Source: Arthrobacter sp. JZ12
GTDB taxonomy: Bacteria; Actinomycetota; Actinomycetes; Actinomycetales; Micrococcaceae
Reading direction: 5' to 3'
Assembly (NCBI RefSeq): GCF_035189165.1
Contig: NZ_CP045246.1
Coordinates: forward strand, 2,480,001 to 2,544,000
Length of the DNA stretch: 64,000 nt
The notes under the pieces are model-generated. The model did not search any database. It was not told where the DNA came from and was given only the letters and a program-made list of their open reading frames with translations. Of the stretch, positions 16,706 through 26,261 are shown piece by piece (the stretch's first letter is position 1; each line of letters opens with the position of its first letter). The translations under genes and the position numbers were made by a program.

Positions 16706-17413
16706 TTACGCGTCGATGAGAACCTTGGTGACGTTGGGGTCAACCGGGATGCTCGGTCCGAAGGTGGTGGTAACGGTGGCCTTCTGGATGTAGCGGCCCT
16801 TGGAAGCGGAAGGCTTCAGGCGCAGGACCTCTTCCAGAGCGGTTGCGTAGTTCTCGGCCAGCTTGCGGGCGTCGAACGAGGCCTTACCGATGATGAAGTG
16901 CAGGTTGGAGTGCTTGTCGACGCGGAAGTCGATCTTTCCACCCTTGATGTCATTGACAGCCTTGGTGACGTCAGGGGTAACCGTGCCGGTCTTCGGGTTC
17001 GGCATGAGGTTACGGGGACCGAGCACCTTACCGAGGCGGCCGACCTTGCCCATGAGGTCCGGAGTGGCGACCGCTGCGTCGAAGTCGACCCAGCCGCCGG
17101 CAACCTTCTCGATCATGTCGTCGGAGCCAACGAAGTCGGCGCCGGCTGCAATAGCAGCCTCTGCCTTGTCACCGGTTGCGAAGACCAGGACGCGCTTGGT
17201 CTTGCCGGTGCCGTGGGGCAGGTTGACGGTGCCGCGCACCATCTGGTCCGCCTTGCGGGGGTCGACGCCGAGGCGGAAAGCCACCTCAACGGTTGCGTCG
17301 AAGGACGAAGGGTTGGTGTCCTTCGCCAGGGTCACTGCCTCGAACGGCGCGTACTGCTTGGTCGCATCGATCTTGGCGGCAGCTGCCTCATATGCTTTGC
17401 TGCGCTTTGCCAT
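16706..17413 (-). CDS. rplA: 50S ribosomal protein L1
   Basis: L1 forms the mobile L1 stalk at the tRNA exit site and represses its own operon in many bacteria. The 235-residue protein starts [16 protein letters not shown] at ATG 17413 behind AAGGAG. Typical L1 sequence is present throughout ([30 protein letters not shown]). It follows rplK after a 116-nt gap. Confidence 0.99.
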   Translation of the reverse strand: MAKRSKAYEAAAAKIDATKQYAPFEAVTLAKDTNPSSFDATVEVAFRLGVDPRKADQMVRGTVNLPHGTGKTKRVLVFATGDKAEAAIAAGADFVGSDDMIEKVAGGWVDFDAAVATPDLMGKVGRLGKVLGPRNLMPNPKTGTVTPDVTKAVNDIKGGKIDFRVDKHSNLHFIIGKASFDARKLAENYATALEEVLRLKPSASKGRYIQKATVTTTFGPSIPVDPNVTKVLIDA

Positions 17414-17529
17414 CTGCTTGTTCTCCTTATGCAGTCGTGGTCTGCGGACCGCGCTCGGCCCTGCCACAGACATCTCGCGACCGGAGCCGCGGTGTCTCTA
17501 TTGGATTGGGGTGGTGGTTGGTCAACCAG

Positions 17530-17958
17530 TTAGTCGACGGTGATGCCCATGGAGCGGGCGGTACCGGCGATGATCTTGGCAGCAGCCTGAACATCGTTGG
17601 CGTTGAGATCTTCCATCTTCATGGTGGCGATCTCTTCGACCTGTGCCTGGGTGAGCTTCGCAACCTTGACGGTGTGCGGGGTTGCGGAGCCCTTCTGGAC
17701 ACCGGCAGCCTTCTTGATCAGCTCGGCAGCAGGCGGGGTCTTGGTGACGAAGGTGAATGAACGGTCCTCGTACACCGTGATTTCGACGGGGATAACGTTC
17801 CCGCGCTGGGATTCCGTCGCGGCGTTGTACGCCTTGCAGAACTCCATGATGTTGACACCGTGCTGACCAAGCGCAGGACCGATCGGAGGAGCCGGGTTGG
17901 CGGCGCCTGCCTGGATCTGCAGCTTGATGAGGCCGGTGACCTTCTTCTTGGGGGCCAT
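17530..17958 (-). CDS. rplK: 50S ribosomal protein L11
   Basis: L11 is part of the GTPase-associated centre and is needed for RelA-type stringent signalling. At 142 residues it has normal length, with the N-terminal proline motif [16 protein letters not shown] that contacts thiostrepton and the C-terminal rRNA-binding domain. The ATG at 17958 was chosen because [15 protein letters not shown] is the family start. Confidence 0.99.
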   Translation of the reverse strand: MAPKKKVTGLIKLQIQAGAANPAPPIGPALGQHGVNIMEFCKAYNAATESQRGNVIPVEITVYEDRSFTFVTKTPPAAELIKKAAGVQKGSATPHTVKVAKLTQAQVEEIATMKMEDLNANDVQAAAKIIAGTARSMGITVD

Positions 17959-18078
17959 TGAATGGGTCCTTTTCTTACATTTCGTTCCCCGGGACAGGAG
18001 CGTCCGGAGGATGGTGACCGCCATGGCGTGGCGGTCGGCCGTCCCATCAGGTCAAAGCCAACCCGACGGAGACGAAAC

Positions 18079-18849
18079 TTACTGGATCTTGGTGACCTGG
18101 TTGAACGACAGGGTGACCGGAGTCTCACGTTCGAAGATGGACACCAGGACAACCAGCTGCTGCGACTCCGGCTTGATCTCGGAGATGGTCGCCGGGAGGG
18201 TCTCGAAGGGGCCTTCGTTGACCGTGACGGACTCGCCGACTTCGAAGTTGACCAGCGTGGGAGTGGCCTGTGTGCGCACCGGCTTACCGGTCTCCGTGGT
18301 GCCCTTCACGATGGTGTGCTCCAGCATCGAGAACACCTCGTTGAGGCTCAGCGGTACGGGATCATGCGCGTTGCCGACAAAGCCGGTAACACCCGGGGTG
18401 TGGCGGACGGCGCCCCACGACTCATCGGTGAGGTTCATGCGGACGAGGACGTAGCCGGGGATGCGGACGCGGTTGACGATCTTGCGCGTCGTGTTCTTGA
18501 TTTCCACGACTTCTTCCATTGGCACCTGGATCTCGAAGATGTGCTCTTCCATGTCCAGGGTCTGGATGCGCGTCTCCAGGTTGGCCTTTACGCGGTTCTC
18601 GTAACCCGCATAGGAGTGAATGACGTACCAGTCGCCCTCCTGGCGACGCAGCTTTGCCTTGAATTCGGCGACCGGGTCAACCTCGGGCTCCTCCGGAGCG
18701 GCTTCAGCCGCTTCATCGGGGGCGTCGCTGTCAGCGGGCACAACGGCATCAGCAGGCGCGTCTTCCGCACCTGCTGAAATTACCTGGTCCTCGCTACCCA
18801 GATCTTCCTCATCGGTTGTGATCTGTCGTTCGAGTTCTTGCTCGGACAC
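18079..18849 (-). CDS. nusG: Transcription termination/antitermination factor NusG
   Basis: NusG binds RNA polymerase and links it to Rho or ribosomes. The 256-residue protein has an acidic Ala/Asp/Glu-rich N-terminal extension of about 85 residues, as is common in actinobacteria. The NGN domain follows ([18 protein letters not shown]), then a C-terminal KOW domain ([19 protein letters not shown]). It starts at GTG 18849 and is followed by rplK. Confidence 0.98.
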   Translation of the reverse strand: MSEQELERQITTDEEDLGSEDQVISAGAEDAPADAVVPADSDAPDEAAEAAPEEPEVDPVAEFKAKLRRQEGDWYVIHSYAGYENRVKANLETRIQTLDMEEHIFEIQVPMEEVVEIKNTTRKIVNRVRIPGYVLVRMNLTDESWGAVRHTPGVTGFVGNAHDPVPLSLNEVFSMLEHTIVKGTTETGKPVRTQATPTLVNFEVGESVTVNEGPFETLPATISEIKPESQQLVVLVSIFERETPVTLSFNQVTKIQ

Positions 18850-18908
18850 CTAGCTGCCTGCTTTCTGGATTACTGTGCCTTGCTGGTTGCTGCCGCTCCG
18901 GGCAGAAA

Positions 18909-19169
18909 CTAGCTGTCGCCGCCAAAGAGCCACACTGCGCCGGTACCGAACAGGAAGTCCAACCCGGTCACGATGAGCATCATGATGATCACGAACGCCA
19001 GGACCGTAATGGTGAACCGCACCAGCTCCTTGCGGGTGGGTACAACCACCTTGCGCAGTTCGGCGATGATCTGCCGTACAAAAAGGATGGTCCGGCTGAA
19101 GAATCCGCGCTTGGGTTCCTGCTTGCCGGCGGGGTTTCCCTTGGAGCTGCTAGCAGCCGTATCGGTCAC
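18909..19169 (-). CDS. secE: Protein translocase subunit SecE
   Basis: SecE is the small essential clamp subunit of the SecYEG membrane channel. The 86-residue protein has an amphipathic helix (FFSRTILFVRQIIAELRKV), the conserved VVPTRKELVRFT motif and one transmembrane helix. I chose the GTG at 19169 (MTDTAASSSKGN), with GAGG upstream; an in-frame ATG at 19238 would add 23 residues unlike the family. It lies between tRNA-Trp and nusG, the usual order. Confidence 0.95.
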   Translation of the reverse strand: MTDTAASSSKGNPAGKQEPKRGFFSRTILFVRQIIAELRKVVVPTRKELVRFTITVLAFVIIMMLIVTGLDFLFGTGAVWLFGGDS

Positions 19170-19275
19170 CTTCAACCTCACCAATCTTGTAGGTATCTGA
19201 GCTGGCCGGACTGACCCATCACTCATGTGAGCGTTCATCGCCGCACTGCCGCATGCTGTCCATGACGGTGATGCG

Positions 19276-19348
19276 CAGGGCAGACAGGACTCGAACCTGC
19301 AACCTGCGGTTTTGGAGACCGCTGCGCTACCAATTGCGCCACTACCCT
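19276..19348 (-). tRNA. tRNA-Trp (CCA)
   Basis: The 73-nt cloverleaf has a 7-bp acceptor stem (AGGGUAG with CUGCCCU), anticodon CCA in the loop TCTCCAAA, and the T-loop GGTTCGAGTCC. CCA is not encoded. It lies just upstream of secE-nusG on the same strand. Confidence 0.97.
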
Positions 19349-19654
19349 TTGGAGCGAAACTCCACCTCCAGACCGCCTGCTCCTGAGTGTTCCAACACTT
19401 CGGTTCAGGCGCGGTCCATCAAGGCGAGTTCAACACCGAGGAACTAGTCTACGCAATCCGGGACGCAACGTCGAACTGAGCGCGCGATGCCTGATTTCCC
19501 GCCGGCGGCGAACGGCTTCCCAACAGCCCTCACGAGGTTCCTGCCTGCCCAGAATAGCTTCGTGCTCATGTCTTTTCCGCGTAGCGAAGGGTCGCGACGG
19601 CATGAAAGCCCTAAGCTGGTGGGGACCCCCACACCACCGAAAGACGGGAAAACC

Positions 19655-20887
19655 ATGACTGCCGCTGACGCCCTGTCCCAGCGCTCCACGGGACGCGTGT
19701 CCCGCCGGATCTCCGCCATTGCGGAATCCGCCACGCTCGCTGTAGACGCAAAGGCAAAGGCGCTGAAGGCAGCGGGCCGCCCGGTCATCGGATTCGGCGC
19801 AGGTGAACCTGACTTTCCCACTCCGGATTACATTGTCGAGGCAGCGATCGACGCCGCACGGCAGCCGCGCTTCCACCGGTACTCCCCCGCCGGCGGGCTT
19901 CCCGAGCTGAAGCAGGCCATCGCCGCGAAGACCCTGCGCGATTCCGGCTACAGCGTGGATCCTTCCCAAGTGCTGGTCACCAACGGCGGCAAGCAGGCTG
20001 TTTACGAATCATTCGCCACCCTGCTTGATCCGGGCGACGAGGTGCTGGTTCCCACCCCCTACTGGACGACGTATCCCGAAGCAATCCGCCTGGCCGGCGG
20101 TGTTCCGGTCGAGGTATTCGCCGGACCCGAGCAGTCCTACCTGGTGACGGTCGACCAGCTGGAGGCAGCCCGCACCGAGCGCACCAAGGTCCTCCTGTTC
20201 GTATCGCCGTCGAACCCCACCGGCGCGGTGTACTCCGCCGAGCAGGTCCGTGAGATCGGTGAGTGGGCGGCGGCCAACGGGCTCTGGGTGATCACCGACG
20301 AGATCTACGAGCATCTGACGTACGACGGCGTGCCGTTCACCTCCATCGCGACTGCCGCCCCCTCCCTCGGAGACCGTGTGGTCATCCTCAACGGTGTGGC
20401 CAAGACCTACGCCATGACGGGCTGGCGCGTGGGTTGGATGATCGGGCCGCAGGACGTCGTGAAGGCCGCAACCAACCTCCAGTCGCACGCTACCTCGAAC
20501 GTTGCCAACGTGTCGCAGATCGCCGCCCTCGCCGCCGTCTCCGGCCCGCTCACAGCCGTGGATGAGATGAAGAAGTCTTTCGATCGCCGTCGTCGAGCCA
20601 TGGTCTCCGGACTGAATGAAATCGACGGCGTCGCGTGCCCCACACCGCACGGGGCTTTCTACGCCTACGCCGACATGCGCGGGCTACTTGGTCGCCAGTT
20701 CGGCGACGCGCGCCCGCAGACTTCAGCCGAGCTCGCGGCACTGATCCTCGACACCGTGGAAGTTGCTGTCGTTCCCGGTGAGGCGTTCGGCCCGAGCGGC
20801 TTCATTCGCCTGTCCTACGCTCTCGGTGACGAAGACCTCGCAACCGGCGTATCACGCCTTCAGGAGTTCCTCGGTTCAGCACGCTGA
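19655..20887 (+). CDS. Pyridoxal-phosphate-dependent aminotransferase (AspC family)
   Basis: A class I/II aminotransferase that probably moves amino groups between aspartate-like amino acids and 2-oxoglutarate. The 410-residue protein has [25 protein letters not shown] and DEIYEHLTY. The PLP lysine is Lys250 in [15 protein letters not shown]. The ATG at 19655 is chosen because homology starts at [11 protein letters not shown]; the frame is open upstream without family sequence. It is divergent from tRNA-Trp/secE. Confidence 0.93.
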   Translation: MTAADALSQRSTGRVSRRISAIAESATLAVDAKAKALKAAGRPVIGFGAGEPDFPTPDYIVEAAIDAARQPRFHRYSPAGGLPELKQAIAAKTLRDSGYSVDPSQVLVTNGGKQAVYESFATLLDPGDEVLVPTPYWTTYPEAIRLAGGVPVEVFAGPEQSYLVTVDQLEAARTERTKVLLFVSPSNPTGAVYSAEQVREIGEWAAANGLWVITDEIYEHLTYDGVPFTSIATAAPSLGDRVVILNGVAKTYAMTGWRVGWMIGPQDVVKAATNLQSHATSNVANVSQIAALAAVSGPLTAVDEMKKSFDRRRRAMVSGLNEIDGVACPTPHGAFYAYADMRGLLGRQFGDARPQTSAELAALILDTVEVAVVPGEAFGPSGFIRLSYALGDEDLATGVSRLQEFLGSAR

Positions 20888-20903
20888 GTTTCGGGTGGCG
20901 TGA

Positions 20904-20942
20904 TGGCATCGCGCAGCGGGCCCTGCCCGCTCCGCGATGCCA
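20904..20942. terminator. Bidirectional terminator hairpin
   Basis: An 18-bp stem with one mismatch (20904-20921 with 20925-20942) and a 3-nt loop lies between the converging aminotransferase and response-regulator genes. There is no T-run on either side. Confidence 0.65.
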
Positions 20943-21009
20943 ACCACACCGGGGCATCGCTGCGGCCGCCATCTCGCGGGTTCAGCCGTGTGAAGCCTCG
21001 TCAGAAAAT

Positions 21010-21660
21010 TTAGAGCAGCCGCCGCTCCGCCGCCCACCGGGTGAGCTCGTGGCGGGACGAGAGCTGCAGCTTACGGAGCACCGCGGAAACGTGGGTTTCG
21101 ACGGTCTTGATCGAGATGAACAGCTCCTTGGCTACCTCCTTGTAGCTGTAGCCGCGGGCAATCAGCCTCATGACTTCGAGCTCGCGCGCCGAAAGCCGGT
21201 CGAGTTCGCTGTCCACCGACGCAACCGCGGCCGTCCCGAAAGCGTCGAGCACAAAGCCGGCCAGCCGGGGCGAAAAGACTGCGTCTCCGGAGGCTACGCG
21301 CAGGACCGCATCCGAGATGTCGGCGCCTGAGATGGTCTTGGTGACATATCCGCGTGCCCCGGCGCGGATAACCGTCACTACGTCCTCGGCCGAGTCCGAG
21401 ACGCTGAGGGCCAGGAAACGCGTGGATTGGCGCACATCTGCGCACCCGGCGATCACTTCCGCCCCGCCGCCACCCCTTCCACCGGGTAGGTGCACGTCCA
21501 GGAGCACCACCTGGGGCCGGGTGTCGCGAATGACTGCGACCGCTTCCTCCACGGTCGCCGCCTCACCGACAATTCGCAGGCGGTCGTCGAGGTCGGCTTT
21601 GAGACCGGAGCGGAAGATGGCGTGGTCGTCCACTACGACGACGGTAATGGGCTCAGTCAT
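21010..21660 (-). CDS. LuxR-family response regulator (EsrR/LiaR-like)
   Basis: The regulator of a two-component pair. The 216-residue protein has a receiver domain with acidic Asp11 and Asp12, phospho-acceptor Asp55 (VVLLDVHLPG) and Lys108. A C-terminal LuxR helix-turn-helix follows (LSARELEVMRLIARGYSYKEVAKELFISIKTVETHV, in parts). An odd Gly-rich insert (GGRGGGGAE) follows the phosphorylation site. It overlaps the upstream kinase gene by 8 bp, so the two are translationally coupled. Confidence 0.93.
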   Translation of the reverse strand: MTEPITVVVVDDHAIFRSGLKADLDDRLRIVGEAATVEEAVAVIRDTRPQVVLLDVHLPGGRGGGGAEVIAGCADVRQSTRFLALSVSDSAEDVVTVIRAGARGYVTKTISGADISDAVLRVASGDAVFSPRLAGFVLDAFGTAAVASVDSELDRLSARELEVMRLIARGYSYKEVAKELFISIKTVETHVSAVLRKLQLSSRHELTRWAAERRLL

Positions 21661-22897
21661 GGTTGGCTCCTGGCTTGGGTTCAGGCATGGTCAGCTGCAC
21701 TTCGGTTCCCGCGTCTGAACTGCGGATTCGCGCGGTACCGCCGTGGCGCTGCATCCGGTTGACCACGGACTCACGAATCCCCAGGCGGTCCGCCGGAACC
21801 TCAGCCGGGTCGAAACCCGAACCGCGGTCGCGGACGAAAACGGTAGAACCCTCAGCGCCCGCTTCGAGATAGACCGAAATTGCACCACCGGCATGCTTGG
21901 CCGCATTCACAATGGCCTCCCGTGCCGCCTGCACCAGGGCTTCCTGTCGGGGAGTCACGGCTGTGTCTCCGACGGCGACGACATCCACCGGGTGACCGTA
22001 GGCCTCCTCGACCTCCACTGCAACAGAGCGGATGCTGTCAGCCAGGTTCCCGGTGCGCTCGGCCGCGTCGTCATAAAGCCAGCGGCGCAGCTCCCGCTCC
22101 TGTGCCCGCGCCAGCCGCACCACGTCCTGCTCCGAAGACGCGCGGTTCTGGATCAGGGCCAGGGTCTGCAGCACGGAGTCGTGGAGATGGGCAGCGATTT
22201 CCGCCCGCTCGGTCTCCCGCACGCGTGCAGCCCGTTCAGCTTCCAGGTCCTTCCAGAACTTCACGCCCCAGGGTGCAAGCACCAGCACAATTCCGCCCAG
22301 CACCGCGGCCGTCGCCAGCAGCACCGGCCAGGTGAACTCCCATGAGAGCGATCCGGAGACGAGGATGAGCACCCCCACGATCACCAGCAGCAGGCCAGCA
22401 GCCAGCCGCGCCACCCCCTCGGCCCGGGTTGCTCCGGCATGATCCATCAGGCGCGTGCGCCTGGCCTCATCGAGTTGCGACCAGGCAAGTACCGCGCCCA
22501 GCGCCACGGCCGCCAGCGGCACCAACCACCCCCACTGGATGTTCACGCCAAGCTGCTGGGCCACGAACGCCGCAGCCACGACGAGCAGTCCGACGCCGAT
22601 TATCACCTCGCGTCCCCCGGCAGGCGTGGTCGGCCCGGTTGTCTTGGCTTCCGCACCGACCAGGGCGGGTGCACCCAGACGGAGCCCGGCCGGCGAGGCG
22701 GTACCCCGCCGTCGTTCTTCCGCGGTAGGGACCAGCACCCACAGCCAGCCATACAGGACCAGGCCCGCGCCGCCCGCGAAACACAGTGCAACCATCCCCA
22801 GACGCGCCGCGCGCACGGAGATCCCCAGATGCTGCGCCAGGCCCGCGCAGACACCCGCGATCACGGCGTCGTTGGAGCGAAGCAGCGGTGGTCTCAT
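21653..22897 (-). CDS. PspC-domain sensor histidine kinase (EsrS/LiaS-like)
   Basis: A membrane kinase that probably senses cell-envelope stress. The 414-residue protein begins with a PspC domain (1-60, with AVIAGVCAGLAQHLGI), has several further membrane helices (about 98-212), then a HisKA_3 phospho-acceptor (HLHDSVLQTL, His239) and an HATPase domain ending GTEVQLTMPEP. The ATG at 22897 (MRPPLLRSND) starts the PspC domain. The combination matches the C. glutamicum EsrISR sensor. Confidence 0.9.
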   Translation of the reverse strand: MRPPLLRSNDAVIAGVCAGLAQHLGISVRAARLGMVALCFAGGAGLVLYGWLWVLVPTAEERRRGTASPAGLRLGAPALVGAEAKTTGPTTPAGGREVIIGVGLLVVAAAFVAQQLGVNIQWGWLVPLAAVALGAVLAWSQLDEARRTRLMDHAGATRAEGVARLAAGLLLVIVGVLILVSGSLSWEFTWPVLLATAAVLGGIVLVLAPWGVKFWKDLEAERAARVRETERAEIAAHLHDSVLQTLALIQNRASSEQDVVRLARAQERELRRWLYDDAAERTGNLADSIRSVAVEVEEAYGHPVDVVAVGDTAVTPRQEALVQAAREAIVNAAKHAGGAISVYLEAGAEGSTVFVRDRGSGFDPAEVPADRLGIRESVVNRMQRHGGTARIRSSDAGTEVQLTMPEPKPGANHD

Positions 22898-22915
22898 ATT
22901 CCAATCCAAGCACGC

Positions 22916-22969
22916 TCAGGGGACGGTGTTACCCCTGATCAGGGCAATCTCCGCGCGGATCAGGGGACG
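22916..22969. promoter_or_regulatory. Repeat cluster in the esr-like divergent promoter
   Basis: The kinase/PspC gap holds a perfect 12-bp palindrome CCCTGATCAGGG (22933-22944). Two direct copies of TCAGGGGACG flank it, at 22916-22925 and 22960-22969. The half-site TCAGGG is shared by all three, so this is a candidate binding site for the adjacent LuxR regulator acting on both genes. The binding itself is inferred. Confidence 0.5.
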
Positions 22970-23021
22970 TTCAGGGTCAGCCCCGATGGTTGGTGTTGAT
23001 GCCGGGGGCAAGGATGGAGAC

Positions 23022-24494
23022 ATGAACTCGCATCAAGACCCTTCGACCCCGTCCGGCGAACCCAAACCGTCCGCCGGATCGGACAGCGCACCGGGCTCGT
23101 TGCCGCGGGCCACCCCTCCTTCAGAGCCAACTCCCGAGCCAACTCCTGAACCATCGCCCGAACCGTTCGCCCAACCAACACCGCACCCAACTTCCCAGTC
23201 CAGCACCCGTCCCGAGGGCGGTTTCTTCGGCTGGGTCCGGAGCCTGAACACCGTCCGCGGCCAGGACCGCTGGATCGGCGGGGTCACAACCGGTATCGCG
23301 GCACGCACGGGACTGGATCCCACCCTTACCCGTGGAATCTTCGTAGTGCTCGCAATCTTCGGTGGCATCGGCCTCCTGCTGTACGGCGTGGCGTGGGCCC
23401 TCCTGCCCGAGCCGGACGGACGAATCCACGCCGAGTCCGCAGGACGCGGCAGCTGGACGTCCGGCATGACCGGCGCCCTCATCGTCACTCTCCTCGGCCT
23501 CTGGCGCCCTGAGGCCCGGGTCTTCGGAAATACCGGCGGCTTCGGCGCCTTCGTCTGGAGCCTGTTCTGGATCGCGCTGGCAATCTTCATCGTGTACTGG
23601 ATCTCCACCGCGCACAGGAAGAAGAACGACGGCGGCTCCTCACCGGCCGACTCCTCCCCCGCCGGTTCTGCGGCGGCATCCAGCTACAGCCCCGGTACCA
23701 GCTACACCGTTCCGACGTCCACGGCAGAAGCGCCGTCCGCTTCGCCGCGCACCTCCCCGACCGCGTCCATGCCCTTTCCACCGCCGCCTCCAACCATCCC
23801 CGTGAAGACTCCGCCGAAGCCTGCGGCTCCGCGCCCCTCCGGGGCAGACGTCGCGGTCTTCCTGGGCGGGGCACTCTTCCTTGGAGCACTGGTGCTCGTC
23901 CTGGACCATCTGGACGTACTCGCACTTGGGGTCAACGCAATCCCGGTCGCCCTCGCCACCGGTCTTGTGGTCATCGGTCTCGGCATAATCCTGCTGGGGG
24001 TGCGTGGGCGGTCCTCCGGCGCCCTCGGGTTCCTGGCCGCGATCGGAATTGCCGCAGCCCTGATTTCCAGCACCTCCCCGACGACGGGGAACTGGGTAGT
24101 GGCCGACGAGAGCGCCTGGACCAATGCCACCGGCAACCCGTCAGAGGGCTACTCCGTCGTTGCCGGCCAGGGCCGCGTAGACCTCACGGGGATCGAGAAT
24201 CTGACGGAGGACGTAGTGGTACCCATTCATGCAGCGGCGGGAAACGTAGGAGTGCTGGTTTCCGAGGACGTCCCTGTCGAGGTCCGCTCGCGGATGGCAC
24301 TGGGTTCCATAGACCTCGTCACTCCGGGTGACTCCACCTCCCTGGGCGGAATCTGGCAGCCGGGGACACTGCGCCTGAACGAAGACGCAGCGGGTCCCAG
24401 CATCATCCTGGACGTCCGGGGCGCGGTCAGCCACGTCACGGTCGCCACCTACGAAAGCGCACTGGAAGACACGGAAAGCAGGCGAGACCGATGA
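23022..24494 (+). CDS. PspC/LiaF-like membrane protein (EsrI-like)
   Basis: Probable third component that keeps the adjacent sensor inactive. The 490-residue protein has a Pro-rich N-terminus with PTPEP repeats (33-56), a PspC domain (about 73-133), further membrane helices near 150-195, a Pro/Ser-rich linker, more helices near 285-350, and a C-terminal beta-rich region (about 370-480) like the LiaF adhesin-like domain. The ATG at 23022 follows GGAGAC; the long open extension upstream is intergenic. It is divergent from the kinase. Confidence 0.82.
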   Translation: MNSHQDPSTPSGEPKPSAGSDSAPGSLPRATPPSEPTPEPTPEPSPEPFAQPTPHPTSQSSTRPEGGFFGWVRSLNTVRGQDRWIGGVTTGIAARTGLDPTLTRGIFVVLAIFGGIGLLLYGVAWALLPEPDGRIHAESAGRGSWTSGMTGALIVTLLGLWRPEARVFGNTGGFGAFVWSLFWIALAIFIVYWISTAHRKKNDGGSSPADSSPAGSAAASSYSPGTSYTVPTSTAEAPSASPRTSPTASMPFPPPPPTIPVKTPPKPAAPRPSGADVAVFLGGALFLGALVLVLDHLDVLALGVNAIPVALATGLVVIGLGIILLGVRGRSSGALGFLAAIGIAAALISSTSPTTGNWVVADESAWTNATGNPSEGYSVVAGQGRVDLTGIENLTEDVVVPIHAAAGNVGVLVSEDVPVEVRSRMALGSIDLVTPGDSTSLGGIWQPGTLRLNEDAAGPSIILDVRGAVSHVTVATYESALEDTESRRDR

Positions 24495-24706
24495 GCACCC
24501 GCCACACCGGCAACGACCCGAAGACCTCCCCACGGGCAGGCACGATCATCTGGGGAGCGGTCGCCGTCGTCATCGGCGTGCTGATCCTCCTCGGTGAGCT
24601 GACGGGCATCGTGCTCGATCCGGTCCTGGTGGTCATGGTCCTCCTGATCGGGACCGGCGCTGCACTGATTGTCGGAGGCGTCCTCTCGATGAACCGGCGC
24701 CGGTGA
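24491..24706 (+). CDS. Small two-helix membrane protein
   Basis: The 71-residue protein overlaps the previous gene by 4 bp (ATGA), so it is translationally coupled to it. It has two hydrophobic stretches (IIWGAVAVVIGVLILLGEL and PVLVVMVLLIGTGAALIVGGVL) and a basic C-terminus. I do not recognise the family by motif; position suggests an accessory part of the PspC envelope-stress locus. Confidence 0.8.
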   Translation: MSTRHTGNDPKTSPRAGTIIWGAVAVVIGVLILLGELTGIVLDPVLVVMVLLIGTGAALIVGGVLSMNRRR

Positions 24707-24769
24707 CATGGAACTCCGGTGACATAGAACTCCAGTGACATCCAACCGACGATACGAAAGCATGGACCA

Positions 24770-25012
24770 ATGAACTCCTTCTTCAACGCCCTTCGCTCCT
24801 CACCCATCAAGCGGGCCCCCGGCGGCTGGTTCGGCGGCATCGCCGCGGGAATCGCCCTCAAGTTCGGCTGGTCGCCAATCCTGGTGCGTCTCGGTATCCT
24901 GATCAGCTTCGCGCTCCCCTTCATCGGGCTGCCGCTCTACATCGCGCTGTGGCTGCTGCTCCCCAAGACCGACGGCACCATCGCCCTCGAAAAGCTCGTC
25001 TCAGGCCGCTGA
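24770..25012 (+). CDS. Small PspC-domain protein
   Basis: An 80-residue protein that is almost only a PspC domain: a short N-terminus (FFNALRSSPIKR), then GGWFGGIAAGIALKFGWSPILVRLGILI and one hydrophobic hairpin ending LWLLLPKTDG. It lies 63 nt after the small membrane gene in the same direction. It is the third PspC domain in 4 kb, and probably an envelope-stress output or modulator. Confidence 0.85.
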   Translation: MNSFFNALRSSPIKRAPGGWFGGIAAGIALKFGWSPILVRLGILISFALPFIGLPLYIALWLLLPKTDGTIALEKLVSGR

Positions 25013-25162
25013 TCCGACCCCCTCACCCAGTCAGTCAGGCAGTAAATCAGCCAGGGTGAGCCGCGTCACAATCAGGGTGGTTCGGGCCGTGTGTCTAGAA
25101 TCATACGAGGCTCAAGGAAGCGCCCCACCAAAGTCATCCGTCCTCGACTGATTGGAGCGCAC

Positions 25163-26188
25163 ATGAAAATCGGAATCCTCACCAGTGGAGGCGACTGCCC
25201 CGGACTGAACGCGGTGATCCGCGGAGCCGTCCTCAAGGGCATCAAGACCGACGGCCTCGAGTTCGTAGGATTCCGTGACGGCTGGCGCGGCGTCGTGGAC
25301 GGCGACATCATCGATCTTCCGCGACATGCCGTCCGCGGCATCTCCAAGCAGGGCGGAACCATTCTTGGGACCTCGCGCACCAATCCCTTCGAGGGCAACG
25401 GCGGCCCGGAGGCCATCAAGGCCAACCTCGACCGGCTCGGAATCGACGCGATCATCGCAATCGGCGGCGAAGGCACGCTGGCGGCGGCAAAGCGACTCAC
25501 CGACGTGGGCCTGAAGATCGTGGGCGTTCCAAAGACCGTGGACAACGACCTCGACGCGACCGATTACACCTTCGGCTTCGACACCGCCGTCCAAATCGCC
25601 ACCGAAGCCATCGACCGGCTGCGGACCACAGGCGAGTCGCACAGCCGCTGCATGGTGGCCGAGGTGATGGGCCGCCACGTCGGCTGGATCGCCCTGCACG
25701 CCGGAATGGCCTCGGGCGCCCACGCAATTCTCATCCCCGAGCAGCGCACCTCGATGGAGCAGATCTGCGAATGGGTCACGGAAGCCCGGGACCGTGGTCG
25801 CGCACCGCTCGTCGTGGTGGCGGAAGGTTTTGTTCCGGCTCATCTGGAGCAGGCCCATTCCGAGCGCGGACTCGACACCTTCGGCCGTCCCCGGCTTGGC
25901 GGCATTGCCGACCAACTGGCTCCCGAGATCGAGGCGCGCACGGGAATCGAGACCCGAGCCACCATCCTCGGCCATATTCAGCGCGGCGGCGTCCCTTCTG
26001 CCTTTGACCGCGTGCTGGCCACCCGGCTCGGCATGGCCGCCGTCGACTCCGTGATCGACGGGCTGTGGGGAACCATGGTCTCCCTGCACGGCACCGAGAT
26101 CGCGCACGTGGGCTTCGAGGCAGCGCTGGGTAACCTCAAGCGCGTCCCGCAGCACCGCTACGACGAAGCCGCCATCCTGTTCGGCTGA
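25163..26188 (+). CDS. pfkA: 6-phosphofructokinase
   Basis: Phosphorylates fructose 6-phosphate in glycolysis. The 341-residue protein has the GILTSGGDCPGLNAVIRG start, PKTVDNDLDATDYTFGFDTA, and MGRHVGWIALHAG. By E. coli numbering it carries Gly104 (as in ATP-dependent enzymes) and Lys124 (as in pyrophosphate-dependent enzymes), and Glu103 replaces the usual Asp of GGDGS. The phosphoryl donor therefore cannot be assigned from sequence. The start is ATG 25163 behind TTGGAG. Confidence 0.94.
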   Translation: MKIGILTSGGDCPGLNAVIRGAVLKGIKTDGLEFVGFRDGWRGVVDGDIIDLPRHAVRGISKQGGTILGTSRTNPFEGNGGPEAIKANLDRLGIDAIIAIGGEGTLAAAKRLTDVGLKIVGVPKTVDNDLDATDYTFGFDTAVQIATEAIDRLRTTGESHSRCMVAEVMGRHVGWIALHAGMASGAHAILIPEQRTSMEQICEWVTEARDRGRAPLVVVAEGFVPAHLEQAHSERGLDTFGRPRLGGIADQLAPEIEARTGIETRATILGHIQRGGVPSAFDRVLATRLGMAAVDSVIDGLWGTMVSLHGTEIAHVGFEAALGNLKRVPQHRYDEAAILFG

Positions 26189-26261
26189 ATCAGCGGCTAC
26201 ATCGTCCGGAGGGCATCACTGCGAAGAAACCGGCACGAACGTGGTCGGCTAACGTTGTTGC

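Noticed and set aside
19253..19447. Open frame on the plus strand across tRNA-Trp
   Set aside because: It is the antisense of the tRNA; frames with RTRTCNL-type sequence are a known artefact of tRNA genes.
22455..23021. N-terminal extension of the PspC/LiaF-like gene
   Set aside because: It overlaps the divergent kinase gene and promoter, and a good ribosome site lies just before ATG 23022.
23115..23190. Possible tandem DNA repeat coding PTPEP units
   Set aside because: It is a short Pro-rich coding repeat in the protein linker, not a separate repeat element.
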